Source of the DNA: DASYKT01 sp963718105
Lineage (GTDB): Bacteria; Acidobacteriota; Blastocatellia; Pyrinomonadales; Pyrinomonadaceae
Direction of reading: 5' to 3'
NCBI GenBank assembly: GCA_963718105.1
Contig: OY970352.1
Span: 930,001 to 994,000 of the forward strand
Length of the DNA stretch: 64,000 nucleotides
In this document: positions 47,936 to 56,769 of the stretch, piece after piece
Layout of the letters: each line of letters begins with the position of its first letter
How positions within the stretch are numbered: position 1 is the first letter of the stretch
Made by a program: the position numbers and the translations under genes
The notes under the pieces: generated by a model
Seen by the model: the letters and a program-made list of their open reading frames with translations, nothing else
What the model was told of the DNA's origin: nothing
Databases searched by the model: none

Positions 47936-49084
47936 ATGGATACTGCTAAAGAATCAGGCGCAGCGAGCGCCGCAGCCGCGGGATTACGCGGCGTGGTGGC
48001 TGCCCAATCCAAGATCGGCGACGTTGACGGCGAAAACGGCGTACTGATCTATCAGGGTTACGATATTCACGATCTCGCCACAAACTCCACTTTTGAAGAA
48101 GTTGTATTTTTGCTCTGGAACAGCCGGCTCCCGAAAAAGGACGAGCTGGACGCGCTGGAAAACGATCTGCGGGCGCATTACGATGTGCCGGCGGAAGTCA
48201 TCACGATGATGAAGACCTTTCCGAAGGAAGCCGATCCGATGGACGTGCTGCGGACGACGGTTTCATCGCTGGATTTTTACGATAAGGACGGCCACGGCAC
48301 CGATGCGGAAAATGCGATGCGGACGGCCATCAAGCTGACCGCGCAATTGCCGACGCTGGTGGCGGCCTGGGAACAGATCCGCAACGGCAAAGAGCCGATC
48401 GCTCCGAAAAAAGATCTTAATATCGCCACCAACTTTCTCTATATGATGAAGGGCGAAATGCCTGATGAGGACGAGGCGCACATTTTCGATGTTTGCCTGA
48501 TACTTCATGCCGACCACGAACTGAATGCTTCGACCTTTACCACCCGCGTGGTTTCGGGCACTTTAGCGGACGTGTATGGCGCGGTCACGGCCGGCATCGC
48601 GGCGCTGGCAGGGCCGCTGCACGGCGGAGCAAATACGAACGTGATGAAGATGCTGCTTGAGATCGACGATCCGGGCAAGGTCGATGGATGGCTCGATGAA
48701 GCGCTGGCCGCCAAGCGAAAGATAATGGGTATCGGCCACGCCGTTTATAAGACGGAAGACCCGCGCGCCACCTGGCTGCGCAAATACTCGCAGCACATGG
48801 GCGAGAAAAAAGGCCAGATGAAGTGGTTCGAAATGTCGCAGAAGATCGAAAAGCTGATGCACGAGAAAAAAGGAATGTTTCCGAACGTAGATTTTTACTC
48901 GGCTTCGACTTACTACCTGATGGGCATCCCGCTTGACCAGTACACACCGATCTTTGCCGTCAGCCGCATCTCAGGCTGGACCGGGCATATCCTGGAACAA
49001 TACGCGAACAATAAACTGATCCGCCCGCGTGCCGAATATATCGGAGCCCGCGATCAGAAATATGTTCCGATCAGCGACAGATAG
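47936..49084 (+). CDS. Citrate synthase (type II-like, short form)
   Basis: 382 residues, the length of the short citrate/2-methylcitrate synthases rather than the 430-residue allosteric type. Catalytic residues: LHADHELNASTF, GPLHGGANTNVMKML with His near 227, GIGHAVYKTEDPRA with His near 267, and NVDFYSAS with Asp near 318; the C-terminal RPRAEYIG is conserved. It condenses oxaloacetate and acetyl-CoA (or propionyl-CoA); which is favoured cannot be told, so I give no symbol. An Ala-rich N-terminal 15 residues precedes the fold. A strong terminator lies 20 bases after the stop. No prp genes adjacent. Confidence 0.94.
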   Translation: MDTAKESGAASAAAAGLRGVVAAQSKIGDVDGENGVLIYQGYDIHDLATNSTFEEVVFLLWNSRLPKKDELDALENDLRAHYDVPAEVITMMKTFPKEADPMDVLRTTVSSLDFYDKDGHGTDAENAMRTAIKLTAQLPTLVAAWEQIRNGKEPIAPKKDLNIATNFLYMMKGEMPDEDEAHIFDVCLILHADHELNASTFTTRVVSGTLADVYGAVTAGIAALAGPLHGGANTNVMKMLLEIDDPGKVDGWLDEALAAKRKIMGIGHAVYKTEDPRATWLRKYSQHMGEKKGQMKWFEMSQKIEKLMHEKKGMFPNVDFYSASTYYLMGIPLDQYTPIFAVSRISGWTGHILEQYANNKLIRPRAEYIGARDQKYVPISDR

Positions 49085-49104
49085 TTTTTAAACAAAGACC
49101 GAAT

Positions 49105-49143
49105 AAAACAGGCGAGGGAATTATCTCTCGCCTGTTTTGTTTT
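49105..49143 (+). terminator. Intrinsic terminator of citrate synthase
   Basis: AAAACAGGCGAG (49105-49116) pairs exactly with CTCGCCTGTTTT (49127-49138), 10-base loop, then GTTTT. Confidence 0.9.
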
Positions 49144-49149
49144 AAAGCC

Positions 49150-49500
49150 TTTTCTTGAGAGGCTCAACCTGAACTATCAACTATTAACGGCTTTGCCTCT
49201 AAAATCGGACTTGCCCATAAACTGCTAATATTTATAGAGTTGATAGTTAATGATTCAGCAAATCTGGGAGCGCCGGTGTCCCGCCGGCAAGATCGCGCAG
49301 CGATCTGAAAAGCCTTTAATTTTATGTGAGTTAGCGCGAACAAGTCGCGCTTGCCGGCGGGACACCGGCGCTCCCAGTAAAGCCGAATATTTACCGACAA
49401 ACTTGTTTTGCCCATAAACTCCATGACTTCTTCGGCTTTATAGGCAAAGCCACTATTAACTATTAATTAGATAAAACAGTTAATAGTTCACAGTTCATAG
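49150..49500. repeat. Gap element: three-way-junction repeat inside an AT-rich inverted repeat
   Basis: Core 49264-49377: 28-bp perfect arms, 49264-49291 and 49350-49377, identical to those at 31057. Hairpin 1 is AGATCGC-GCA-GCGATCT and hairpin 2 AGCGCGA-ACAAG-TCGCGCT. The core is bracketed by an imperfect outer repeat: AACTATTAACGGCTTTGCCT with TTGCCCATAAACT at 49170-49222, and TTGCCCATAAACT (same orientation) plus AGGCAAAGCCACTATTAACTA on the right to 49466. 49501-49678 shows only a single arm GGAAGAGGCGCCCCACGCCC related to the 10528 repeat. Confidence 0.88.
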
Positions 49501-49678
49501 TGGATAGTGGGCTTGAAAGATAAATATTTTACAGTTTGATAAATTTGCAGTCTGGAAGAGGCGCCCCACGCCCGCTCTGACGAGCTATCAAAATTAGCCC
49601 TATTTTCAGGAAAGAAGATGAAGCAAGGCCTTAAAAGATATAGGAAACTGTCAGATGCAAAGCTTGAAACATCTGTAT

Positions 49679-50107
49679 TCAAACGCTTAAAAAATTCAAG
49701 GTCAGCGAATCGGCCTCTCCGGCATAATACTTCTGCAATGCTTCATTAAAAATATTATCTTCTGAGGAGGCGACATAGGCAAATAACGTCATGGAAGACC
49801 TGAATTTCCTGCTATCGACATTGCCGAAGATCTCCACAGACGAACTTCCCTGGACAGCGTTCACAAGCTTGGTACATTCTCTCAGCCTGGAACCGAGGAT
49901 CGGATGTTCCAGATAGGCTTCAGCCTCTTTTTGCGAGGAAATTCCGAACTTCTTTGCCATGTAGCTGGTGCCCAGAGTTTTAACCTGAGGAAAAATAAAC
50001 CACATCCAATGGCTCGTCTTGCGTCCATTTTGCAGTTCCAAACGCACTGTTTCGTACACCGGCTCCTGAGCCTCTACAAATCGCTCAAGATCATAGGGAT
50101 CATTCAT
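49679..50107 (-). CDS. DUF1810 family protein
   Basis: 142 residues. The family signature is clear: DLERFVEAQEPVYETVRLELQNGRKTSHWMWFIFPQVKTLGTSYMAKKFGI, then EAEAYLEHPILGSRLRECTKLV and FGNVDSRKFRSSMTLFAYV. DUF1810 proteins are small cytoplasmic proteins of unknown biochemical role, often single genes. No operon partner here; the next gene upstream on the minus strand starts 3.8 kb away beyond a terminator. Start ATG complementing 50105-50107. Confidence 0.92.
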   Translation of the reverse strand: MNDPYDLERFVEAQEPVYETVRLELQNGRKTSHWMWFIFPQVKTLGTSYMAKKFGISSQKEAEAYLEHPILGSRLRECTKLVNAVQGSSSVEIFGNVDSRKFRSSMTLFAYVASSEDNIFNEALQKYYAGEADSLTLNFLSV

Positions 50108-50213
50108 ATATAGGGTTACTCCTCGGGAGAATTTGCGGGATGGTTAAGATCCTACGAGTGCCAAGGCTCGGAGTATGACGATTTCATCAACTTCTTTACT
50201 GTCTGATTACAAG

Positions 50214-50246
50214 AAAGGGTGAATGTCAGAAACATTCACCCTTTTG
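50214..50246 (-). terminator. Intrinsic terminator of the giant secreted protein gene
   Basis: AAAGGGTGAATGT (50214-50226) pairs exactly with ACATTCACCCTTT (50232-50244) around a five-base loop; reading on the minus strand the stem is followed by CTTGTAAT. It is 22 bases after the stop of the gene at 50268. Confidence 0.82.
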
Positions 50247-50267
50247 GTCAATGAGCCAAAGCTTCAG

Positions 50268-53200
50268 TTATCGCCCGGGCCTAAAGCTGTCCGGGTCGGC
50301 AATGAAGTCTTCGGTGAAGACGCTGTCCTGCAGGTTGATCAGATGGCTCGGGTTAGAGAAGTTGAATCTTCTCGATTTCACCGTTACCACGTAATTCTGG
50401 CCTACCGGCAGGTCTTCAAAGTTGTAATAGCCGAGTTGTCCGGTATAGACAATGACCGGCCCCGTCAATTCTCCTCCGTTGAGGACGACCTTGACATTAG
50501 CGATCGGCATGCCGGACGACGTCATGACGCGGCCGCTGATGTTAGCGGATGCCGACGTTGGAGTGATAGCTTCGGCTCCCGTCCAGCGTGAGAAGGCCGT
50601 TACTCCTGCCAGCGGCCCCAGTGTATTCGTGCCTACGGTAACGCAAGGGGCGCCGCACATATCGGTAGCAACTCCGTTACTTTCCCGTTTCCAGATACGA
50701 TAATCGGACTCGGTTCCGTTCACGTCGTTTGCATCTATGTCATAGACGAAGGTCAGCGTAGCCGTCAGATCGCCGATCTCTTCCAGGCTCCAGTTGCGCG
50801 AGAGCGACTGGGCCGGGCTAAAGCCGGCGAGCGTGTTATTGAACGACCTTGCCGTCAAAGACGAAGGATTGGTGGTCAGGGTCGTGACGTTTGCCGTTAC
50901 GGGTGTGTAAGCGCCCTGGCCGACGTGGAACGTGTACGTACCGATGGCCGTATAAGTGCGCCGCAGATTACCGTCCACGTGTCCGCCGGTGCGTGTCGCT
51001 GCTCCGTTATGGATCAAGTTATTAACCCCGGTTTGAATAACTCCATTGGTCATCGTCATTGCGCCGGTGACCGTCAGGTCGCCGCCCGCGATGGTCAGGC
51101 CGTTGGTGTTATTCTCCGACAGCGCCAGGACAGTGCGGCTGGCGGGGATTTCAGGCCCGGTTGTCCGCCCGGTCCCTTCCTGCGCGTAGAGCAATGTTTG
51201 CCCGCCGCTTCCGATGTTAAAGACAGGCGCCACGTCAAAGTTGCCGGCGGTATTTATCGAGGCCGTCAGTCCATACTGTATTACGCCTACCGAAGTCCCG
51301 CCGTTGCCCAGCGTTATCTTGTTGGCGTTGGTAATGCCGCCGCGGAAGAAATTGACGCGCTGCGTATTGAACGGCCCCGCTCCAGGATCCATGATCACTC
51401 CGGCCGGGTTATCGATCGTCATATCGACCGCGCCCGCGGAAATTATTGTCGCCGTGCCGGCCCCCGAATAGGTTTGCGGGCCCGTCCCGAGGAAATAGAA
51501 CCGCGCACCGGTCGTGGTGATGGTAAGGGTACCGTTATTGACTATCGACGGTCCTACGATCACCCAAATGGCCCCAGTGGTGTTTAGCGTAGATCCCGTG
51601 TTGATCGTAAAGCTGCCAATACTATTTGTCTGGGGGTTGGCCACCGTGCCGGTGAAATTAACCGTTTTGTTATTGGTCGTATTATCAACCACGATATTGG
51701 GCAAATTACCGCGCAGGCGGAAGAGGAAATTCGTCACGGTCGCGCCGGTCCCGATATTGATCACGCCGCCCGTTACGGTAGTAACGCTGCGGATCTGCAG
51801 GTCGATCGGAGTGGCCCCGGTAGCCGCCTGGATCAGGTTGATCGTGCCGCCGCTCATATTGAAGGCCGAAGTAGTACTGAACAACTCGAACGATCCGAAG
51901 TTACTGCGAGAATTTCCGATCGTCGGGCTGATGTTGATAGTACCGCCGGACATAGTAAAGGTGACGGCGTTTTGCGGATCGATGCGGGTAGCATTGATCG
52001 TGCCGCCTTCGATGATGAAGCTCGCGCCTGTGCCGCCGCCCATTCCGTCAGCTGCACCCAGGCCGATGTTATAGATACCCTGCGACATCCGGAGAATACC
52101 GTTGTTAGCTGTAGTTGTGCCTCCGGCCTGGCCGGCAATCGTGTAATTCGGATTGTTCAGCCAGAACTGGGTGGTTGCTCCGATCGAGTACGTGGCAGAG
52201 GTAAATGTCCGGTTGGTCATGGTAAAGCTTCCGGAGATCTTGAACGTGCCGTTGGTAAGCGTAAGGTAGCCCGCGACATCGGTGTTGACACCTTGCACGG
52301 TAAAGTTGCTGGATAAGAGTTCCACCGAGTTAGTGCTATTGGTCCCTTTATTGACCGTGATGGCACGAACGTCGGTCGTTGCTCCCGTTCCGCTGATGGT
52401 ACTGTTGGTAAGCCCGGTGAATACGATCGTAGCGCTCGCGGTGTTGCCGCTGGTGCTGAAATCGAGCGTACCGTTATTGATGATACTTCCCGACGTCATG
52501 TTAAGCGTATGGGTGATGCCCCCGGTGGTGGCGGATTGGAAAGTTCCGCCGGAATCGATGGTGGCGTTTAGGCCCAAAGTCAGCGATTGGGCTCCTGCGG
52601 CGTCATATTGCAGGACACCGCCGTTTTGAACCGTCAGGTTAAGGGCCAGGGCTGCCGTGTTAATAGTAACGGTGCAGCCGGCTCCGATGGTCACATTATC
52701 ACCTGCCGTAGGAATACTTCCATCCGTCCAGGTCCCGGGCGTATTCCAGTTGCCGCCGGCGCCGTTACAGGTATCATTGCCAGCCGCCCCCGACGACGTC
52801 GAGAAATTAGCGGCCGCGCTTAACGCGCCTTCGCTGACAGCGTAGACGTTATAGAAATAGTTTGTACTTGGCACCAGTCCTGAATCGGGGAATGATGTCG
52901 CATTTGCCGCTGTCTGACTGATAAAGGTGAAATTGATGTTATCCGTCGAGCGATAGACGGCAAAGCCCACTTCGTTAGACGAAGTATCATTCCAATTTAC
53001 TGTCAGCCCGGTCGCGGTAACACCCGTCACCCCGTTGTTGGTAGGGGCCGAAGGCACATTCGGAGTGAAAACATACGAAGTGGCCGCCGCGACCGCGTTA
53101 GTTTGAGCATTGGCGGAAGCTGCGTACGAGACGGAATTGGTCGATGAAGTTACCGAAGCGAAAGAGGTACTGGATGAGCCCATCCCGATGCTGTAGCCGC

Positions 53201-53915
53201 CGTTAGTCACGGAATTCGCGCCCAGCGCTCCCTCAACCATTTGAACGACGCCTTGCGCTCCCGGCGAAGAAGATTCATTGAGCCACACCTGGAAGGTTCC
53301 GATCGCCAGGCCGTCCGCACAACTCGTGCCGAAGGTGACCATGTTCTGCCATTCCACAATTAACTTGCGGCTGCCCGGCGAGCCGATCACTTTGAAGTGT
53401 ACTTTTCCCGTTGCGCTGGTACAAAGATCATCCCAATAGGCGGAGATCTTCGGGTTATTGGTCGTGGTGGCAAAATCATTGGTGCGGCCGGTGGTGCTGT
53501 TATCGACCACTACCGCGCCCAATCTCATCAGGCCGTTGGCATTGACAGAGAATTGAGTAAAACGAACGCCGTCAAACCAGAAATCAAATCCTATGTTGGT
53601 GACCGCGGAGGCCGTATCGTCCAGACTGGCGGCCAGAAGCGTGGTCGTGCCGCTGGTCATATTTTCCAACGCAGCCGAAGGCGAAGTAAAACCATAGGTG
53701 GTCGCCGAGATCAATTCGGACGATGGGCCGCTTTCCGCCATTCTTCCTTTCTCCGGAAGAGCACCCGTTTTTTGAACGTCGTCGCCGGACTTGGTTTCGG
53801 CGGTGACAGCGGTGGCCAGATCGATCCGGCGGGGGCCGGCTTTTTGGGCCAAAACAGATGTTGTTATTGATAGAAGTGCGGCAACTACCAGGATAAGCGA
53901 TTGGTACGATTTCAT
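50268..53915 (-). CDS. Giant secreted repetitive protein with Fn3 and C-terminal regulatory-like domain
   Basis: 1215 residues. Signal peptide 1-23 (ends SVLAQ). Residues about 60-285 are a beta-rich domain (FDFWFDGVRFTQFSVNANGLMRLG; ISAYWDDLC) similar to nidogen-like or surface-layer heads. Residues 292-372 are a fibronectin type III domain (APTNNGVTGVTATGLTVNWNDTS; SFPDSGLVPSTNYFYNVYAV). Residues 385-1060 are a long Gly/Asn/Thr/Ser-rich array with repeated GTIN and TMSGGTIN turns, as in beta-helix adhesins. The C-terminal 80 residues are a CarboxypepD_reg-like domain (ISGRVMTSSGMPIANVKVVLNGG). No cysteine-rich or catalytic site. Likely a surface adhesin or matrix protein. Confidence 0.82.
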   Translation of the reverse strand: MKSYQSLILVVAALLSITTSVLAQKAGPRRIDLATAVTAETKSGDDVQKTGALPEKGRMAESGPSSELISATTYGFTSPSAALENMTSGTTTLLAASLDDTASAVTNIGFDFWFDGVRFTQFSVNANGLMRLGAVVVDNSTTGRTNDFATTTNNPKISAYWDDLCTSATGKVHFKVIGSPGSRKLIVEWQNMVTFGTSCADGLAIGTFQVWLNESSSPGAQGVVQMVEGALGANSVTNGGYSIGMGSSSTSFASVTSSTNSVSYAASANAQTNAVAAATSYVFTPNVPSAPTNNGVTGVTATGLTVNWNDTSSNEVGFAVYRSTDNINFTFISQTAANATSFPDSGLVPSTNYFYNVYAVSEGALSAAANFSTSSGAAGNDTCNGAGGNWNTPGTWTDGSIPTAGDNVTIGAGCTVTINTAALALNLTVQNGGVLQYDAAGAQSLTLGLNATIDSGGTFQSATTGGITHTLNMTSGSIINNGTLDFSTSGNTASATIVFTGLTNSTISGTGATTDVRAITVNKGTNSTNSVELLSSNFTVQGVNTDVAGYLTLTNGTFKISGSFTMTNRTFTSATYSIGATTQFWLNNPNYTIAGQAGGTTTANNGILRMSQGIYNIGLGAADGMGGGTGASFIIEGGTINATRIDPQNAVTFTMSGGTINISPTIGNSRSNFGSFELFSTTSAFNMSGGTINLIQAATGATPIDLQIRSVTTVTGGVINIGTGATVTNFLFRLRGNLPNIVVDNTTNNKTVNFTGTVANPQTNSIGSFTINTGSTLNTTGAIWVIVGPSIVNNGTLTITTTGARFYFLGTGPQTYSGAGTATIISAGAVDMTIDNPAGVIMDPGAGPFNTQRVNFFRGGITNANKITLGNGGTSVGVIQYGLTASINTAGNFDVAPVFNIGSGGQTLLYAQEGTGRTTGPEIPASRTVLALSENNTNGLTIAGGDLTVTGAMTMTNGVIQTGVNNLIHNGAATRTGGHVDGNLRRTYTAIGTYTFHVGQGAYTPVTANVTTLTTNPSSLTARSFNNTLAGFSPAQSLSRNWSLEEIGDLTATLTFVYDIDANDVNGTESDYRIWKRESNGVATDMCGAPCVTVGTNTLGPLAGVTAFSRWTGAEAITPTSASANISGRVMTSSGMPIANVKVVLNGGELTGPVIVYTGQLGYYNFEDLPVGQNYVVTVKSRRFNFSNPSHLINLQDSVFTEDFIADPDSFRPGR

Positions 53916-54322
53916 ATTCCCTCCAGTGTGCAGATTTACACCTATGGCTGTCGAAGAAACACTACAGGGAAACAGGTAAACTTAGAAGCTTATAGTGACT
54001 CCGATTCGACCTATTACGACAAAATTACAGCCAGAGATTTTGAACAAAATTAACCCAGATACGCATCTAAAGTCAAGAATTATCTAGTGATAGCTAAGCT
54101 GCAGACTATTATCCGCCGCAGCCTGATAAACGGGGCAAAGACTAAACCTTATCAGGAAAGACTTTGAGGCTTGGAGCAGGGGAAAAAGCGTATTTACCAA
54201 CGCAAAATAAATATTGTGCTAAACGCGTTCAAACACTTTTTTAATAAACAAAATTCGCGAAAATAGCGTAGAATAAGCAGGTATAATCCCTACATGGATA
54301 TGCAGTTAAGGAGTAAGCAACG
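53916..54322. promoter_or_regulatory. 407-base divergent promoter region
   Basis: AT-rich gap between the giant secreted protein (minus) and the S9 peptidase (plus). CTCCAG and GGAGGGAATATG on the complement supply a ribosome site for the former. TATAAT at 54282-54287 is a consensus minus-10 for the latter without a clear minus-35; AAGGAG lies 8 bases before its ATG. No repeats of the intergenic families are seen. Confidence 0.5.
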
Positions 54323-56437
54323 ATGAAGGAAATCCTTTGTAGCCTGGTTTTTGTATTTATCATCATTATCATAGGAAATACTGTGATCGTGGCGCAAAAC
54401 GATATGAGACCACCCGTAGCGAAAAAAGAACCCAAAGTGACCCAAATACACGGCTATAAGCTGGTTGATAACTATTACTGGCTTCGTGATAAAAAAAACC
54501 CTGAAGTCATCAAATACCTCGAAGCGGAGAACGCTTATACGGAGTTGATGATGAAGCCGAATGAGGGCTTTTCAAAAGCGCTCTATGACGAAATGCTGGC
54601 TAAGATCAAGCAGACGGATCTGAGCCTGCCCTATAAGCTGGGCGGTTACTGGTACTACAACAAAACCGAAGAGGGAAAACAGTACCCGATCTATTGCCGC
54701 TCAACTAAGGAAGACAAAAGCGACGAACAGGTCATCTTCGACCAGAATGCAATGGCCCAGGGGCACAAGTTTTATTCCCTGGCCGCTTTCAGCGTCAGTG
54801 ATGATGGAAATCTTCTCGCCTTCTCTTACGACACTACCGGTTACCGCCAATATACTCTCCAGATCAAAGATCTGCGGACCGGCCAGATACTGCCGGACAA
54901 AGTGGAGCGGGTAACTTCGGTCGTCTGGGCAAATGACAACAAGAACTTATTCCTGGTAACGGAAGACGACGTCACCAAGCGTTCCGACAAATTCTGGAAA
55001 TACGAACTCGGCGCCAAAACGCCGCAGCTTCAGTACGAAGAAAAAGACGTTCTCTACAATCTCGGGGCCGGGCGCACGCGCGACAAGAAAATGATCATGG
55101 TGGTTTCTTACGCCAAGACGATGCGCGAGGCCCGCTATCTTCCCGCCGACCAGCCCGACGCGCAGTTAAAGGTCATTCTTCCGCGCGAAAAAGATCACGA
55201 ATACAGCGTTGATTATTACGAAGGCAATTTTTATATTACAACCAATAAGAACGCATTTAATTCGCGTATCGTGATAGCGCCGGTAAGTGATCCCAGCGAA
55301 AAGAACTGGAAAGAATTCGTCCCCCACAATCCGAAGATAAAGATCGAGGACATAAACTTTTTCAAAGGCTATGGCGTTGTTTCCGAACTTGAAAACGGCC
55401 TCGAGTATTTGCGCGTGATCGATATGAAGTCGAACAAGTCGCACCGCCTGGCCACGCCGGAAAGCGTCTACACGATGGGAATGTCGGGCAACCCGGAATT
55501 TGAAACGCCGACCTTCCGTTACAGCTACGCTTCGATGGTGACCCCGCAATCGACTTTTGAATACAACCCGAAAACCGAGCAGAGCAAGCTTCTCAAACAG
55601 CAGGAAGTGCTGGGCGGTTACGACAAAACCAAATATGAAACAAGCCGTGTCTGGGCGGTGGCGCGCGATGGCGTAAAGGTGCCGGTCTCTCTGATCATGA
55701 AGAAAGGCACAAAACTCGACGGCTCGGCGCCGATGCTTCTTTACGCGTACGGCTCGTATGGCTTTTCAATGACGCCGAGTTTTTCTTCGGCCCGGTTGAG
55801 CCTGGTCGACCGCGGGATGATCTTTGCGATCGCTCACATCCGCGGCGGAAGCGAATTGGGCGAACAGTGGCGGCTGGACGGCAGGATGTTCAAGAAGATG
55901 AACACCTTTAATGATTTTGTGGATAGCGCCGACTGGCTGATAAAAAATAAATACACGGCGAGCGACCGCCTGGTCATCCAGGGCGGAAGCGCCGGCGGGT
56001 TGTTGATGGGCGCCGCTGCCAATCAGCGTCCGGACCTTTTCAAAGCCGTGATCGCGCAAGTGCCTTTTGTCGATGTAATGAACACGATGCTCGATGCTTC
56101 GCTGCCGCTCACGACCGAGGAATGGATCGAATGGGGCAACCCGAATGAAAAAGAAGCGTTCGATTACATGATGCAGTATTCGCCTTACGATAATGTAAAA
56201 GCGAAAGCGTATCCCAATATGCTGATCGAAGTTTCGCTTAACGACAGCCAGGTCCCGTATTGGGAAGGCGCCAAGTGGACGGCGAAATTGCGCGAACTGA
56301 AAACGGATAATAATACCGTGTTGCTCAAGGCGAATATGGGCGCGGGCCACGGCGGTTCCTCCGGACGTTATGACCGCCTGAAGGAAGTAGCATTTGATTA
56401 TGCTTATGCCTTAAGCCAGGTCGGTATCACAAAGTAA
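54323..56437 (+). CDS. Secreted S9 prolyl-oligopeptidase-family peptidase
   Basis: 704 residues. A signal peptide with a long Ile/Val core ends VIVAQ (about residue 25). The N-terminal propeller region begins YKLVDNYYWLRD, typical of oligopeptidase B/prolyl oligopeptidase. The hydrolase domain has the nucleophile in GGSAGG (Ser near 555), Asp in SLNDSQVPYWEGAKW near 640, and His in GAGHGGSSGRYDR near 675. Subfamily traits HIRGGSELGEQW and the acidic PLTTEEWIEWGNP favour the oligopeptidase B type that cleaves after basic residues. It degrades short peptides in the periplasm or outside. The next gene, 332 bases on, is a secreted subtilase. Confidence 0.92.
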   Translation: MKEILCSLVFVFIIIIIGNTVIVAQNDMRPPVAKKEPKVTQIHGYKLVDNYYWLRDKKNPEVIKYLEAENAYTELMMKPNEGFSKALYDEMLAKIKQTDLSLPYKLGGYWYYNKTEEGKQYPIYCRSTKEDKSDEQVIFDQNAMAQGHKFYSLAAFSVSDDGNLLAFSYDTTGYRQYTLQIKDLRTGQILPDKVERVTSVVWANDNKNLFLVTEDDVTKRSDKFWKYELGAKTPQLQYEEKDVLYNLGAGRTRDKKMIMVVSYAKTMREARYLPADQPDAQLKVILPREKDHEYSVDYYEGNFYITTNKNAFNSRIVIAPVSDPSEKNWKEFVPHNPKIKIEDINFFKGYGVVSELENGLEYLRVIDMKSNKSHRLATPESVYTMGMSGNPEFETPTFRYSYASMVTPQSTFEYNPKTEQSKLLKQQEVLGGYDKTKYETSRVWAVARDGVKVPVSLIMKKGTKLDGSAPMLLYAYGSYGFSMTPSFSSARLSLVDRGMIFAIAHIRGGSELGEQWRLDGRMFKKMNTFNDFVDSADWLIKNKYTASDRLVIQGGSAGGLLMGAAANQRPDLFKAVIAQVPFVDVMNTMLDASLPLTTEEWIEWGNPNEKEAFDYMMQYSPYDNVKAKAYPNMLIEVSLNDSQVPYWEGAKWTAKLRELKTDNNTVLLKANMGAGHGGSSGRYDRLKEVAFDYAYALSQVGITK

Positions 56438-56449
56438 GCCACAGATCTA

Positions 56450-56595
56450 AAAGGCAGAAACGCGACAGTTATGGAGCGTGTTATCTATTCCAGAATTTCA
56501 TGATTCCAATATTCCAGACAAACGTTTTGGAATTTATGGAATCTTTGAAATCTTGAAATAATAGCACGCTCCATAACTGTCGCGTTTCTGCCTTT
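56450..56595. repeat. 31-bp perfect inverted repeat with nested arms
   Basis: 56450-56480 (AAAGGCAGAAACGCGACAGT then TATGGAGCGTG) is exactly complementary to 56565-56595. The interior has a second, imperfect level: CCAGAATTTCATGATTCCAATATTCC with GGAATTTATGGAATCTTTGAAATC. It follows the S9 peptidase stop by 12 bases. The rest of the gap to 56769 holds the promoter region of the subtilase and no gene. Confidence 0.93.
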
Positions 56596-56769
56596 CAGTC
56601 ATTTTGACCGGTTTTCTTTCTCGCATCCTGACCGGCTTTTATTCTTCGTAAAATCTCTCATTTCCCGAAAATCCTTTATTTACAATAAATTGCGGAGTGG
56701 CACGCGCGTTGCTAAGAGAGTGCGGTATTATTTCTCCCCGGTCAATTGAGTTTGATCCAGGATATTTTT

